Source of the DNA: Caballeronia fortuita
GTDB lineage: Bacteria > Pseudomonadota > Gammaproteobacteria > Burkholderiales > Burkholderiaceae
NCBI RefSeq assembly: GCF_001544835.2
Contig: NZ_FCNX02000008.1
Location: 186,001-250,000, forward strand
Direction: 5' to 3'
DNA: 64,000 bases
Below are positions 37,783 to 46,763 of this stretch, piece by piece. The translations under genes were made by a program, and so were the position numbers. Below the pieces are notes generated by a model. The model saw only the letters and a program-made list of their open reading frames with translations, had not been told where the DNA came from and did no database searches. Positions within the stretch are counted from its first letter, which is position 1. Each line of letters opens with the position of its first letter.

Positions 37783-38235
37783 CTAGCGCGGCGCCGCGCG
37801 CCGTCCGGTGCGTTCGGCCCAGAGTTTCTCCAGCGCGCCCTCGGCCATCGGCTTGATGAGCGTGCCGGACATCTGCGCGTCCCAGGTTTGCACGGAAAAC
37901 GGATGCGCCCGCAATTCGTCGCGCGTGACAACGACCTGCTCGTGCGCATCGACGAGCCAGTCGTACGTGAAGTCGATACACAGCCGATAGCCGCGCTTCG
38001 ACCCCGCATCCGGCACTTCGTACGGCGCGCGCGTCACCCAGCCCGACGCGAACACGCCCTTCGGCTCCTGCGACACGCGATGCACGAACACGCGATCGCC
38101 CGGCAGCAATCCGCGCGCGGTGCCGCAGCCCCATGCGTCGGCGACGGCCTCGCCCGCGGCCACCCGGCGCGCGAACTCGGGCAACTCTGGCCACGGCCAT
38201 TTTTTCGGGCTCCAGATCAGCAAGAAGGCGGTCAT
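37783..38235 (-). CDS. PUA/EVE-like small protein
   Basis: A 150-residue protein with many Trp and aromatic residues ([18 protein letters not shown] at the N-terminus, [32 protein letters not shown]). The pattern resembles the EVE/PUA-like fold, which in other proteins recognises modified bases in nucleic acids. The assignment is from general resemblance, without a decisive motif. It is alone between hemL and a divergent efflux gene. Confidence 0.65.
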   Translation of the reverse strand: MTAFLLIWSPKKWPWPELPEFARRVAAGEAVADAWGCGTARGLLPGDRVFVHRVSQEPKGVFASGWVTRAPYEVPDAGSKRGYRLCIDFTYDWLVDAHEQVVVTRDELRAHPFSVQTWDAQMSGTLIKPMAEGALEKLWAERTGRRAAPR

Positions 38236-38387
38236 CGGATGAACGGTGGATCAGCGGAAGACGAGCGACGAGCTTAGCGCAACGCGGCGCTCAGGGCCGG
38301 ATCGCGGCGGCGCGTCGCGTACAATGAGCCCTCGCTCGCGCCGCAAATGAACTGCGTCGCATCCACTTCTCCCCGTTTCCCGAATCC

Positions 38388-39599
38388 ATGTCCGACACCC
38401 CACGGCGCCGGCCCGACGGCCGTTTGATCCTGCTGCTCGGCGCACTCGCCGCGTGCGGCCCGCTGTCGATCGACATGTATCTGCCGAGCCTCCCGACGCT
38501 TGCCGCTTCGTTCGGCACGAGCCCGGCCGCCGCGCAAAGCACGCTCACGAGTTTCATGTTCGGCTTCTCGTTCGGCATGCTGCTTTATGGCCCGATGTCG
38601 GACGCTTATGGACGCCGGCCCGTGCTGCTCGGCGGCATCGCGCTGTATGCGCTCGCGAGCATCGCTTGCGCGGCGGCGTATTCCATCGATGCGCTCGTCT
38701 TCGTGCGCTTTCTGCAGGCGCTCGGCGCGGGCGCGGCGTCGGTGCTCGCGCGCGCCATCGCCCGCGATGCCCATGAACCGACCGACGCGGCGCGCGTGCT
38801 GTCGATGCTGTCCATCGTCACATCGATCGGACCGTTGCTCGCGCCGTTGATCGGCGGGCAATTGCTGTTGCTGGGCGGCTGGCGCGTGGTGTTCGTCGCG
38901 CTCACGCTCTTCGGCCTGACCTGCGCGGTGACCGCGTTTCTGCGCGTGCCCGAGACGTGGCCGAAGGAGAAGCGTGCGAGCGCGGCCGTGGGCAAGTCGT
39001 TCGCCGCATACGGGCATCTCCTGACCGATCCGGTCACCTGGGGCCACATGATGTGCGGCGGCATGGCGTTCGCGTCGATGTTTGCGTACATCACCGCGAC
39101 GCCGTTCGTCTATATCGACTACTTTCACGTGAAGCCGCAGTACTACGGGCTGCTGTTCGGGCTGAACATCGTCGGCATCATCGCGGGGAACGTGCTCAAC
39201 ACGAAGTTCGTCGGGCGTGTCGGCGCGATGAAGATGATCTCGGCCGCGTCGTTCGTGAGCGTGGCGGCGGCGCTCGCGGTTGCGCTCGTGTCGCTGACGG
39301 GATGGGGCGGCTTGTGGTCGATCGTCGTGACGCTGTTCTTCGTCGTCGGCGTCGTGGGTCTGCTGTCGGCGAACTGCACGACCGAGCTGATGCATCGCTA
39401 TCCGCACAACGCGGGCGCGGCCGCCGCCGTGTTCGGCGCGATGCAGCTCGCGCTCGGTGCGCTTGCGAGTCTCGCCGTCGGGCTTTTTCACGATGTATCG
39501 CCGCACGGAATGGGCATCGTGATCGGCGTGTCCGGCGTGCTGACCTTCGCCGGGCGCACGCTGGTGCTGCGCTCGCATGCGGCGCCCGTGAAGGTCTGA
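38388..39599 (+). CDS. Bcr/CflA-family multidrug efflux MFS transporter
   Basis: A 403-residue major facilitator protein with about 12 hydrophobic segments. The DHA1 motifs are seen: PLSIDMYLPSLPTLAASFG in segment 1, GPMSDAYGRRPVLLGG in the loop 2-3 signature, and RFLQALGAGAASVLARAIARD in segment 4, all typical of Bcr/CflA. Known members export bicyclomycin, sulfonamides or cysteine; the substrate here is unknown. It is convergent with the oligopeptidase gene. Confidence 0.9.
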   Translation: MSDTPRRRPDGRLILLLGALAACGPLSIDMYLPSLPTLAASFGTSPAAAQSTLTSFMFGFSFGMLLYGPMSDAYGRRPVLLGGIALYALASIACAAAYSIDALVFVRFLQALGAGAASVLARAIARDAHEPTDAARVLSMLSIVTSIGPLLAPLIGGQLLLLGGWRVVFVALTLFGLTCAVTAFLRVPETWPKEKRASAAVGKSFAAYGHLLTDPVTWGHMMCGGMAFASMFAYITATPFVYIDYFHVKPQYYGLLFGLNIVGIIAGNVLNTKFVGRVGAMKMISAASFVSVAAALAVALVSLTGWGGLWSIVVTLFFVVGVVGLLSANCTTELMHRYPHNAGAAAAVFGAMQLALGALASLAVGLFHDVSPHGMGIVIGVSGVLTFAGRTLVLRSHAAPVKV

Positions 39600-39606
39600 G
39601 CCAGAG

Positions 39607-41718
39607 TCAGACGAGCGGCCCGATCGTCGCCGCGAGAAACGCGAAGGCCGCCGCTTCGGCCTGCGCGACCGCGTCCGGTTCGATGCCCGCGCCATGACCG
39701 CCTTCGCCCGTCTCCTGATACCAGACCCGCGCGTGACCCTGCGCCTGCATCTTCGCGGCCATCTTGCGCGCGTGGCCGGGATGCACGCGATCGTCGCTCG
39801 TCGATGACGTGAAGAGCGCCGGCGGATACGCGACCTCGGCCTTCACGTTCTGGTAGGGCGAGTACATCATGAGATAGCGCAGATCGGCGGCGTCGTCGGG
39901 GTCGCCGTATTCGTCGATCCAGGATGCGCCTTGCAGCAGCAAGTGAAAGCGCGCCATGTCGAGCAGCGGCACCTCCGACAGCACCGCGCCGAAAAGCTCG
40001 GGCCGCTGCACCATGCACGCGCCGGTGAGCAGGCCGCCATTGCTGCCGCCGCGAATGGCGAGTTGCTTCGCCGTCGTGATGCCGCTCTCGACGAGCGCCT
40101 GCGCGACCGCGATGAAATCGTCGAACGAAATCTGGCGGTTTTCACGCAGCGCCGCCTGATGCCACGCCGGCCCGAACTCGCCGCCGCCGCGAATGTTCGC
40201 GACCGCGTAAAGACCGCCGCGCTCGAGCCACGCGATGCCGGTCGTCGCGTCGTAGCCGGGATCGAGCGCGACCTCGAAGCCGCCGTAGCCGTAGAGCAGG
40301 CAAGGGCGCGTGCTCGTGTTCGATTCGACGTCCCGCCCGATCAGCCAGTACGGAATGCGCTCGCCGTCCGGCGCGATCGCGTGGCGGCGCACGGCGGCGA
40401 GACCGCTTGCATCGAATTGCGCGGGAAGGCGCGCGAGCAGTTGCCAGGGCGCATTGCTTTCGAGATCCGCGTGATAGAGCGACGGCGGCATCAGAAAATG
40501 TTCGACGTGGATGAGCACGGTGTCGTCGCGCTCGCTGTCGATCGAATCGACCCAGGACTGGCTCGCTTCGGGCAGCGCGAACTCGCGCGCGTGCCAGGCA
40601 TCATCCGGATTCGCGCCCGGGCGCAGCAGCGTGACGCGCGGCGTGCCGTCGTCCATCTGCGAGACGATGAGGAACTGTTTCGTGAAATCGATGCCCGCGA
40701 GCACGAGACAATCGGCGGGCGTGAAGAGCGCGGTGAACTGGCGCGAGCCGGCGAGAAACGCGTCGCGGCGGATGACGGTGAGCGTGCCGGGCGCGTAGCG
40801 GCGGCCGCCCGCGTTCCAGAACTTGCGTGGCGTGACGAAGAGCCAGCCGTTCCAGTGCTCGATGTCCACGTGCGACGGCAGATCATACTGGCGCCATTCG
40901 TTCGCGGCTTCGTCGAGCCAGTAGTTGAGCGTGTCGTAGAAGGTGACCGCGCGCGATGCGAGATGCAGCTTTTCGAGGGGATCGTAGTCCACGCCCGCCG
41001 ATACGTCGCGCCGGTTGCCTTCGAAAACGACGGGGGCATCGGCGAGCGGCGTGCCGCGTTTCCAGCGACGCGCCTGGCGCGGAAATCCGGATGTGGTGAG
41101 CGCGGGGCGCGGGTTCGTCTTGCTGTCGTCCCAGCCGACATACACCGTGTCGCGATCGATCCACGAGATATCGTGCTTGCCGACATCGGGCAGGGCGAAG
41201 CCATCGTCGACGAAGCCTTTCGACGGGATATCGAACTCGCGCACGATGCACGCGTCCGAGCCGCCCGGCGACAGGCTCACGAGCGCGCGGTCGTAGTCGG
41301 GATAGCGCATGTCGAAGTCGGCGAGCGCCCAGCGGGATTCGGCGTCCTTTTGCGTGTTCAGGTCGAGGGCGTCGACATCGAGGATCGTTTCCCACGCGGG
41401 CTTGCCGTCGAGCCACGCGGACCACGGCGTGCGGCGCACGATGCCGAGCGGATGCGCGTCGTCCTGCCAGGTGTTGTAGGCCCAGTCGCCATAGCGCGAG
41501 CACGACACGATGCGGTCTTTCGACGTGTACGCTTTTTCGAGGCGTTCGGCGAGCGCGCGCGCTTCGGGCGTGCTGCCGAACGCGGCTTCGGTGCGGCGGT
41601 TCTGGCTGTCGACCCAGGCTTGCACGCGGGCGTCGTCGAGCGCTTCCAGGCCGATGAAGGGATCGGGCCCGTCCGACGGGGTCCAGGCGAGTTCGGGATG
41701 CGAAGTGAGAAAGGTCAT
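39607..41718 (-). CDS. Prolyl oligopeptidase family serine peptidase (S9A)
   Basis: A 703-residue peptidase with an N-terminal beta-propeller region and a C-terminal alpha/beta-hydrolase domain. The catalytic triad is visible: Ser in RGGSNGGLLTG, Asp in TSSTSDDRVHPGHA and His in GEGGHGAG. No signal peptide is seen, so it is probably cytosolic. The ATG at 41718 (MTFLTSHPELAW) is chosen since the 36 residues upstream run into the neighbour's terminator. It is just downstream of the glucose transporter operon but probably has its own promoter. Confidence 0.9.
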   Translation of the reverse strand: MTFLTSHPELAWTPSDGPDPFIGLEALDDARVQAWVDSQNRRTEAAFGSTPEARALAERLEKAYTSKDRIVSCSRYGDWAYNTWQDDAHPLGIVRRTPWSAWLDGKPAWETILDVDALDLNTQKDAESRWALADFDMRYPDYDRALVSLSPGGSDACIVREFDIPSKGFVDDGFALPDVGKHDISWIDRDTVYVGWDDSKTNPRPALTTSGFPRQARRWKRGTPLADAPVVFEGNRRDVSAGVDYDPLEKLHLASRAVTFYDTLNYWLDEAANEWRQYDLPSHVDIEHWNGWLFVTPRKFWNAGGRRYAPGTLTVIRRDAFLAGSRQFTALFTPADCLVLAGIDFTKQFLIVSQMDDGTPRVTLLRPGANPDDAWHAREFALPEASQSWVDSIDSERDDTVLIHVEHFLMPPSLYHADLESNAPWQLLARLPAQFDASGLAAVRRHAIAPDGERIPYWLIGRDVESNTSTRPCLLYGYGGFEVALDPGYDATTGIAWLERGGLYAVANIRGGGEFGPAWHQAALRENRQISFDDFIAVAQALVESGITTAKQLAIRGGSNGGLLTGACMVQRPELFGAVLSEVPLLDMARFHLLLQGASWIDEYGDPDDAADLRYLMMYSPYQNVKAEVAYPPALFTSSTSDDRVHPGHARKMAAKMQAQGHARVWYQETGEGGHGAGIEPDAVAQAEAAAFAFLAATIGPLV

Positions 41719-41775
41719 GCGGGCGCGGGCGGAATCGGGATGCGGAGCGGTGATTGTGCCTGTAACGGCGCCGCA

Positions 41776-41806
41776 ATGAAAAAAGCCGCGCATCGAGCGC
41801 GGCTTT
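41776..41806 (-). terminator. Terminator of the glucose transporter operon
   Basis: A perfect 10-bp stem AAAGCCGCGC / GCGCGGCTTT with loop ATCGA. The A-run on the plus strand gives a U tract on the minus strand. It lies 24 nt past the stop of the ATP-binding subunit gene. Confidence 0.85.
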
Positions 41807-41829
41807 CGACCTCGATCGGCCAACAACCC

Positions 41830-42948
41830 TCAAGCCAACCGCTCTTCCGTCTGCGGATCGAACAACACCGCCTTCGACACATCGAACAGCAGCGTCATGT
41901 TCGAAAGCGGCTGAGGATTGCTCGCCGGGTGCACGCGCGACACCACGCGCTTGCCGTTCACCTGCGCGAACACGAGCGTGTCCGGCCCGGTCGGCTCGAT
42001 CACGTCGACGCGTACATCCACCGGTTGCAGACTCGCATCCGATACATCGTGCGCGGCGCGCGAATCGGTGATGCGCTCCGGGCGCAGGCCGAGCACGACC
42101 TCCTGACCGACCTTGCCGCGCAGCTTCGACGCATCGAACGGCAGGTTCAGCACCTTCTGCACGACGCCCGTGTCGAGCTGCAAGCCGACGCCCGAGCCCG
42201 CTTCCACCAGCTTGCCGGTAATGAAGTTCATCGGCGGCGCGCCGATGAAGCCCGCCACGAAAAGGTTCGACGGCGAATCGTAGATCTCCTGCGGCGCGCC
42301 GAATTGCTGCACGATGCCGTCCTTCATCACCGCGATGCGATCGCCGAGCGTCATCGCTTCGATCTGATCGTGCGTCACGTACACGATCGTCGTGCCGAGG
42401 CGCTGATGCAGGAGCTTGATCTCCGAGCGCATCTCGATGCGCAGCTTCGCGTCGAGGTTCGACAGCGGCTCGTCGAACAGGAACATCACCGGATCGCGCG
42501 CGAGCGCACGGCCCATCGCGACGCGCTGACGCTGACCGCCCGACAACTGTCCCGGCTTGCGATCGAGCAGGTGACCGATCTGCAAGGTCTCCGACACGCG
42601 ATCGACGATCTTCTTCTGCTCGTCCTTCGGCACCTTGCGGATATTGAGGCCGAACGAGATATTGTCGCGCACGCTCATCGAAGGGTAGAGCGCGTAGGAC
42701 TGGAACACCATCGCGATATCGCGGTCCTTCGGCGAGAGGTCGTTGACCGTCTTGCCGTCGATCATGATGTCGCCACGGGTCACGGTTTCGAGACCCGCGA
42801 TCATGTTGAGCAAGGTCGACTTGCCGCAGCCCGAGCCGCCGACGAGGATCAGGAACTGACCGTCCTCGATATCGATGTTGACGCCCTTCAGAACCGGCAC
42901 CCCGTTCGGGTAGGTCTTGTACACGTCACGGATGGAAAGGCTTGCCAT
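41830..42948 (-). CDS. ugpC: Sugar ABC transporter ATP-binding protein (UgpC/MalK type)
   Basis: A 372-residue ATPase. Walker A is GGSGCGKST, the signature LSGGQRQRVAMGRAL and Walker B FLFDEP. The C-terminal TOBE-like regulatory domain (about residues 235-372) is typical of MalK/UgpC-type subunits. It energises the two permeases encoded just upstream, 33 nt away. With GtsABC it completes a four-gene sugar importer, likely for glucose as judged by the adjacent zwf-pgl-glk genes. Confidence 0.93.
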   Translation of the reverse strand: MASLSIRDVYKTYPNGVPVLKGVNIDIEDGQFLILVGGSGCGKSTLLNMIAGLETVTRGDIMIDGKTVNDLSPKDRDIAMVFQSYALYPSMSVRDNISFGLNIRKVPKDEQKKIVDRVSETLQIGHLLDRKPGQLSGGQRQRVAMGRALARDPVMFLFDEPLSNLDAKLRIEMRSEIKLLHQRLGTTIVYVTHDQIEAMTLGDRIAVMKDGIVQQFGAPQEIYDSPSNLFVAGFIGAPPMNFITGKLVEAGSGVGLQLDTGVVQKVLNLPFDASKLRGKVGQEVVLGLRPERITDSRAAHDVSDASLQPVDVRVDVIEPTGPDTLVFAQVNGKRVVSRVHPASNPQPLSNMTLLFDVSKAVLFDPQTEERLA

Positions 42949-42981
42949 GTGAATCCTCTATATCTTTCGGATGATGTCCGA

Positions 42982-43839
42982 TTAACCCTTCACCGCGCCG
43001 GCCGTCAGCCCGCGCACGAAATAACGTCCCGCGATCATGTAGACGAGGATCGTCGGCAATGCGGCGATGATCGCGCCGGCCATGTCGACGTTGTATTCCT
43101 TCACGCCCGTCGATGTATTCACGAGGTTGTTCAGCGCCACCGTGATCGGCATGGAATCCACGCCCGAAAACACGATACCGAACAGGAAGTCGTTCCAGAT
43201 CTGCGTGAATTGCCAGATCAGGCACACCATGAAAATCGGCAGCGACACCGGCAGCAGGATCTTCGTGAAGATCGTGAAGAAGCCCGCGCCGTCGATGCGC
43301 GCCGCCTTCACGAGTTCCGCCGGAATGCTCACGTAGAAGTTGCGGAAGAACATCGTCGTGAACGCGATGCCGTAGATCACGTGCACGAGCACGAGGCCGG
43401 TCGTCGTGTTCGAGAGGCCGAGAAAGCCCTGCAGACGCGCCATCGGCAGAAGGATCGCCTGGAAGGGGATGAAGCAGCCTACGAGCAGCATCGTGAAGAG
43501 GCCGTCCGCGCCCCGGAAACGCCAGTGCGTGAGCACGTAGCCGTTGAACGCGCCGACGAACGACGAGATCAGCACGGCCGGAATCACCATGCGAACCGAG
43601 TTCATGAAGAACGGCTCCATGCCGTCGCAGCGCACGCCGGTACACGCTTCCTGCCATGCCTTCACCCACGGCGCGAACGTGAAGTGCGTCGGCGGCGTGA
43701 GCAGGTTGCCCGTGCGAAGCTGGTCGAGATCCTTGAACGACGTCGACAGCATCACGTAGATCGGGAACAGGAAGTAGAGCGCGAAAAGTATCAGCACCGC
43801 GTAGATGACGGCGCGGCTCAAGGTCATCTTAGGCTGCAT
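42982..43839 (-). CDS. gtsC: Carbohydrate ABC transporter permease (GtsC-like)
   Basis: A 285-residue inner-membrane permease of the MalG type with six hydrophobic segments. The EAA loop is EAVKAARIDGAGFFTIFTKILLP-like (elvKAARIDGAGFFTIF, with a conserved Gly). It pairs with the GtsB-like subunit, whose gene overlaps its start by 11 nt, so translation is coupled. It resembles GtsC of Pseudomonas glucose/mannose transport. Confidence 0.9.
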   Translation of the reverse strand: MQPKMTLSRAVIYAVLILFALYFLFPIYVMLSTSFKDLDQLRTGNLLTPPTHFTFAPWVKAWQEACTGVRCDGMEPFFMNSVRMVIPAVLISSFVGAFNGYVLTHWRFRGADGLFTMLLVGCFIPFQAILLPMARLQGFLGLSNTTTGLVLVHVIYGIAFTTMFFRNFYVSIPAELVKAARIDGAGFFTIFTKILLPVSLPIFMVCLIWQFTQIWNDFLFGIVFSGVDSMPITVALNNLVNTSTGVKEYNVDMAGAIIAALPTILVYMIAGRYFVRGLTAGAVKG

Positions 43840-44767
43840 TGCGGGTGCTCCTCGATTCGAGATACATGAGCGGCACGAGCACCGCGACGACGGTGGCGAG
43901 CATCATCATCGACGACGCCGCGCCCACGCCCAGTTGCCCGCGGTTGAACGAGAACGTGTACATGAAGATGGCCGGCAGCGAAGAGGACGTGCCCGGACCG
44001 CCCGCCGTCAGCGCAACGACGAGGTCGAAGGTCTTGATCGTGATGTGGCAGAGAATCAGCAGCACGGAGAAGAACACCGGCCGCATGCTCGGAATCACGA
44101 TCTTGCGGTAGATGGTCGGCAGCGTCGCGCCATCGACTTGCGCGGCCTTGAAGATTTCGCTGTCGACGCCTCGCAGGCCCGCGAGGAAGAGCGCCATCAC
44201 GAAGCCGGTCGATTGCCACACAGCCGCGATCACGACGCAGAAGATGGCCTTGTCCGGATCGCCGAGCCAGTTGAACGAGAAGCTCGTCCAGCCCCAGTCG
44301 TGGAACACTTTTTCGAGGCCGAGACCGGGGTTGAGAATCCACTGCCACGCGGTGCCGGTCACGATGAACGAGAGCGCCATCGGATAAAGAAAAATCGCGC
44401 GCAGCGCGCCTTCGTTGCGGATCTTCTGGTCGAGAAGGATCGCAAGGAAGAGGCCGAGGATCACGCAAATCCCGATGAACGGAATGCCGAACCAGCCGAG
44501 ATTGGCGGCGGAAGTCCACCAGACATCGTTGGCGAAGAGTTGTTTGTAGCGGTCGAAGCCCGCGAAGTCGTAGCGCGGCATGAGCCGCGATTCGGAAAGC
44601 GACAGATACCCGGTAATGGCGATGAAGCCGTACACGAAAACGAGCGCGATCACGATGCTGGGAGCGAGCACCAGCTTCGGAATCAGGCGATCAGCGAACG
44701 CCGCCGTCGATGATGCGCGACGGGGCGGGTTTTGCGGTTTCTTGTCCGCGGTGATGGAGGCAGTCAC
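43829..44767 (-). CDS. gtsB: Sugar ABC transporter permease (GtsB-like)
   Basis: A 312-residue MalF-type permease with six hydrophobic segments and an EAA loop (FKAAQVDGATLPTIYRKIVIP). Its stop overlaps the GtsC-like gene by 11 nt. It is separated from the binding-protein gene by 160 nt containing a strong stem-loop. Substrate assignment to glucose or mannose comes from the resemblance to GtsABCD and from the adjacent glucose-6-phosphate oxidation genes. Confidence 0.9.
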   Translation of the reverse strand: MTASITADKKPQNPPRRASSTAAFADRLIPKLVLAPSIVIALVFVYGFIAITGYLSLSESRLMPRYDFAGFDRYKQLFANDVWWTSAANLGWFGIPFIGICVILGLFLAILLDQKIRNEGALRAIFLYPMALSFIVTGTAWQWILNPGLGLEKVFHDWGWTSFSFNWLGDPDKAIFCVVIAAVWQSTGFVMALFLAGLRGVDSEIFKAAQVDGATLPTIYRKIVIPSMRPVFFSVLLILCHITIKTFDLVVALTAGGPGTSSSLPAIFMYTFSFNRGQLGVGAASSMMMLATVVAVLVPLMYLESRSTRNAA

Positions 44768-44884
44768 GACTCGACTCCTGGAAGATGCGCCGGCGCTTCG
44801 CGTGCCTGGAGCGGCACGGTCCCGCGCGCATGCGGCGAATGGCTGCGGCGCTTAAATAGTGCGTCGTTACTTTGCTTGGCAACT

Positions 44885-44918
44885 CGCCCGGCGCATGCGT
44901 GTGCACACGCGCCGGGCG
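44885..44918 (-). promoter_or_regulatory. Stem-loop between gtsA and gtsB
   Basis: A 10-bp GC stem (44885-44894 with 44909-44918) encloses ATGC plus the self-complementary GTGTGCACAC. There is no U tract. In ABC operons a stem after the binding-protein gene often blocks 3' exonucleases and gives higher expression of the binding protein than of the permeases; that role is inferred here. Confidence 0.5.
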
Positions 44919-44927
44919 CAAACCGCC

Positions 44928-46181
44928 TTACTTCGTCTTGGCGGCGTTCGCGAGCGCGGCGACCGCGCTCTTCGAATCCTGCGACGAATTCATGAACTTC
45001 GTGACGACGTCGGTCATCGCGCCGGCGACAGCATCGCCCTGAGCCATGCCGTGCGCGAGCGACGGAACATAGCCGCCCGATTTGATCGCCGTCTGTTCAT
45101 CAGCGTAGGACTTCTTCGCGCAGTCGTCGAACTTATCCATCGGGACGCCGAGACGCACCGGGATCGACCCCTTGTTCAGGCTGAACTGCTCCTGGAACTC
45201 CGGCGTCATGATGGTCTTCGCGAGCGCGAGCTGGCCCGGCGTCGCGGCCTTCTGGCCCTTCTGCTGGAAGAACACGAACGAGTCGACGTTGAAGGTATAG
45301 GCCTTCTCCGTGCCCGGCACCGGCGCGCAGACATAGTCCGTGCCCGCCTTCTTGCCCGCGCCGGCGAATTCGCCCTTCGCCCAGTCGCCCATGAACTGCA
45401 TGCCGGCCTTGCCGTTGATGACCATCGCGGTCGCGAGATTCCAGTCACGGCCCGTGCGGCCGCTGTCGAAATAGCCCTGGATCTTGCGGACCGTGTCGAA
45501 CACCTGAACCATCTTGTCCGACGTCAGCGTCTTCTGGTCGAGATCGACGATCGCCTTCTTGTAGAAGTCCGCGCCCTGCGACAGCACGACGTCTTCCCAC
45601 AGCGTCAGGTCCTGCCAGGGCTGGCCGCCCATCGCGATCGGCATGATGCCCGCGGCCTTCATCTTGTCGGCGACCTGGAAGAACTCGTTCCAGTTGGCCG
45701 GCACCTTGCCGCCCGCCTTGTCGAGCGCGGCCTTGTTGATGTACAGCCAGTTCACGCGATGCACCGAGAAGGGCGCGGCGACATAGTGGCCGTCGGCGTG
45801 GATGATCTTGTCGATTTCCGGCGGCAGGTTCTTCTTCCAGTCACCCGCGACGGAATCGATCGGCACGAGCACGCCTTGCTCCGCCCATTCCTGGATCAGC
45901 GGACCCTTGATCTGCGCCGCAGACGGCGCGTTGCCCGAGATCACCTGCGTCTTCAGCGCGGTCATCGCAGCCGCGCCCGCGCCGCCCGCGACAGCGAAGT
46001 CCTTCCAGGTGTAACCCTGCTTCGTCATGTCGTCCTTGAGCACGCCGACAGCCTTCGATTCGCCGCCGGACGTCCACCAGTGCAGCACGGAAACAGCCTC
46101 GGCAGCCTGAACCGCCGACGCCGTCGCGCCACACAGAAGACCTGCGGCGCACAGCGCGCCCATGAGCTTACGGACTTTCAT
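44928..46181 (-). CDS. gtsA: Sugar ABC transporter substrate-binding protein (glucose/mannose type)
   Basis: A 417-residue periplasmic binding protein of the extracellular solute-binding family 1. A Sec signal peptide ends near VQAAEA. The VLHWWTSGGESKAV start of the mature protein and the MAIGGQPW-like segment (IAMGGQPWQDLTLWEDVV) resemble the Pseudomonas GtsA glucose-binding proteins. It is the promoter-proximal gene of the leftward transporter operon. The predicted promoter with a HexR-like operator lies about 460 nt upstream, at 46641-46669. Confidence 0.92.
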   Translation of the reverse strand: MKVRKLMGALCAAGLLCGATASAVQAAEAVSVLHWWTSGGESKAVGVLKDDMTKQGYTWKDFAVAGGAGAAAMTALKTQVISGNAPSAAQIKGPLIQEWAEQGVLVPIDSVAGDWKKNLPPEIDKIIHADGHYVAAPFSVHRVNWLYINKAALDKAGGKVPANWNEFFQVADKMKAAGIMPIAMGGQPWQDLTLWEDVVLSQGADFYKKAIVDLDQKTLTSDKMVQVFDTVRKIQGYFDSGRTGRDWNLATAMVINGKAGMQFMGDWAKGEFAGAGKKAGTDYVCAPVPGTEKAYTFNVDSFVFFQQKGQKAATPGQLALAKTIMTPEFQEQFSLNKGSIPVRLGVPMDKFDDCAKKSYADEQTAIKSGGYVPSLAHGMAQGDAVAGAMTDVVTKFMNSSQDSKSAVAALANAAKTK

Positions 46182-46631
46182 TGTTTATCTCCTCCAGACA
46201 CCTGAACAAGAAACGATTGGCTTCCGATGCGGCCAGAAGCAAGAGTAAGAAGCTGTGAACAAAAAAACGGCAATGCTGGATGGCCGGAGACCGGCGGTCG
46301 GCGGGGAAGCGGCAGGCGCACGTCACCACGGACGCGGCGTGCCGGCCGGCAGACCGATATACGGCCGCACGGCGCTCAAGAGATGAGTGGGTCGAATCGC
46401 AACGGCTGTCTCCTCTTTTGATTTTTGCCGGGCTGCTCGAGCGTGTCCGTGCAGGGCGGCTCGACAGCGGGGCGCGAGGTCCGCGCGCATGGGTGCCGCA
46501 AGGGGCGCTTCGTCGTAAAAGCGACGCGCCGCAAGCTCCGTTAACATGCGCTCAGAGCGTCATTCTGAAAAATTTGCAGTGTCAGAATTTTCTTGATGAC
46601 TTTGCTAATTTTTCGTGGATGACATTTCCTC

Positions 46632-46659
46632 TTGATTTGGATTGTAGTTAAACTACAAT
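46632..46659 (+). promoter_or_regulatory. Promoter-like element facing zwf
   Basis: TTGATT (46632-46637) and TACAAT (46654-46659) with a 16-nt spacer point towards zwf, 104 nt away. The -10 element is the right arm of the HexR-like palindrome, so operator binding would block it. Confidence 0.5.
46641..46659. promoter_or_regulatory. HexR-like operator (perfect palindrome)
   Basis: ATTGTAGTT-A-AACTACAAT is a perfect 9-bp inverted repeat around one base. It fits the HexR operator pattern known from gammaproteobacteria and Pseudomonas (TTGT...ACAA; TGTAGTN3ACTACA-like). A hexR-type regulator is encoded 3.4 kb downstream as a fusion to glucokinase. HexR is usually released by 2-keto-3-deoxy-6-phosphogluconate. 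Confidence 0.75.
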
Positions 46660-46669
46660 TCAGTGTCAA
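46641..46669 (-). promoter_or_regulatory. Strong promoter-like element facing the gts operon
   Basis: On the minus strand TTGACA (plus 46664-46669) and TACAAT (plus 46641-46646) are separated by 17 nt, nearly a consensus sigma70 promoter. The HexR-like palindrome covers the -10 and most of the spacer. Confidence 0.6.
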
Positions 46670-46763
46670 AAAAAATTTTATCGGACTACGATCACGCTTC
46701 GTGTCCCACTGGGCGACCGCCCCGATTCGGCTCACATCCGCTCTCGAACCTGCGTAGAGACTC

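Larger units (their letters stand above)
46182..46763. other. Divergent control region of the glucose module
   Basis: About 580 nt between divergent gtsA and zwf, with no convincing gene. The stretch 46550-46690 is AT-rich and holds a perfect 19-nt palindrome and overlapping promoter-like elements facing both ways. If the leftward promoter is used, the gts transcript has a leader of roughly 450 nt. Confidence 0.6.

Noticed and set aside
39931..43869. A 1312-codon open frame on the plus strand opposite the oligopeptidase and glucose transporter genes
   Set aside because: It is antisense to four clearly homologous genes. Its protein is a His/Arg/Glu-rich string without motifs, as expected from GC-biased codons read backwards.
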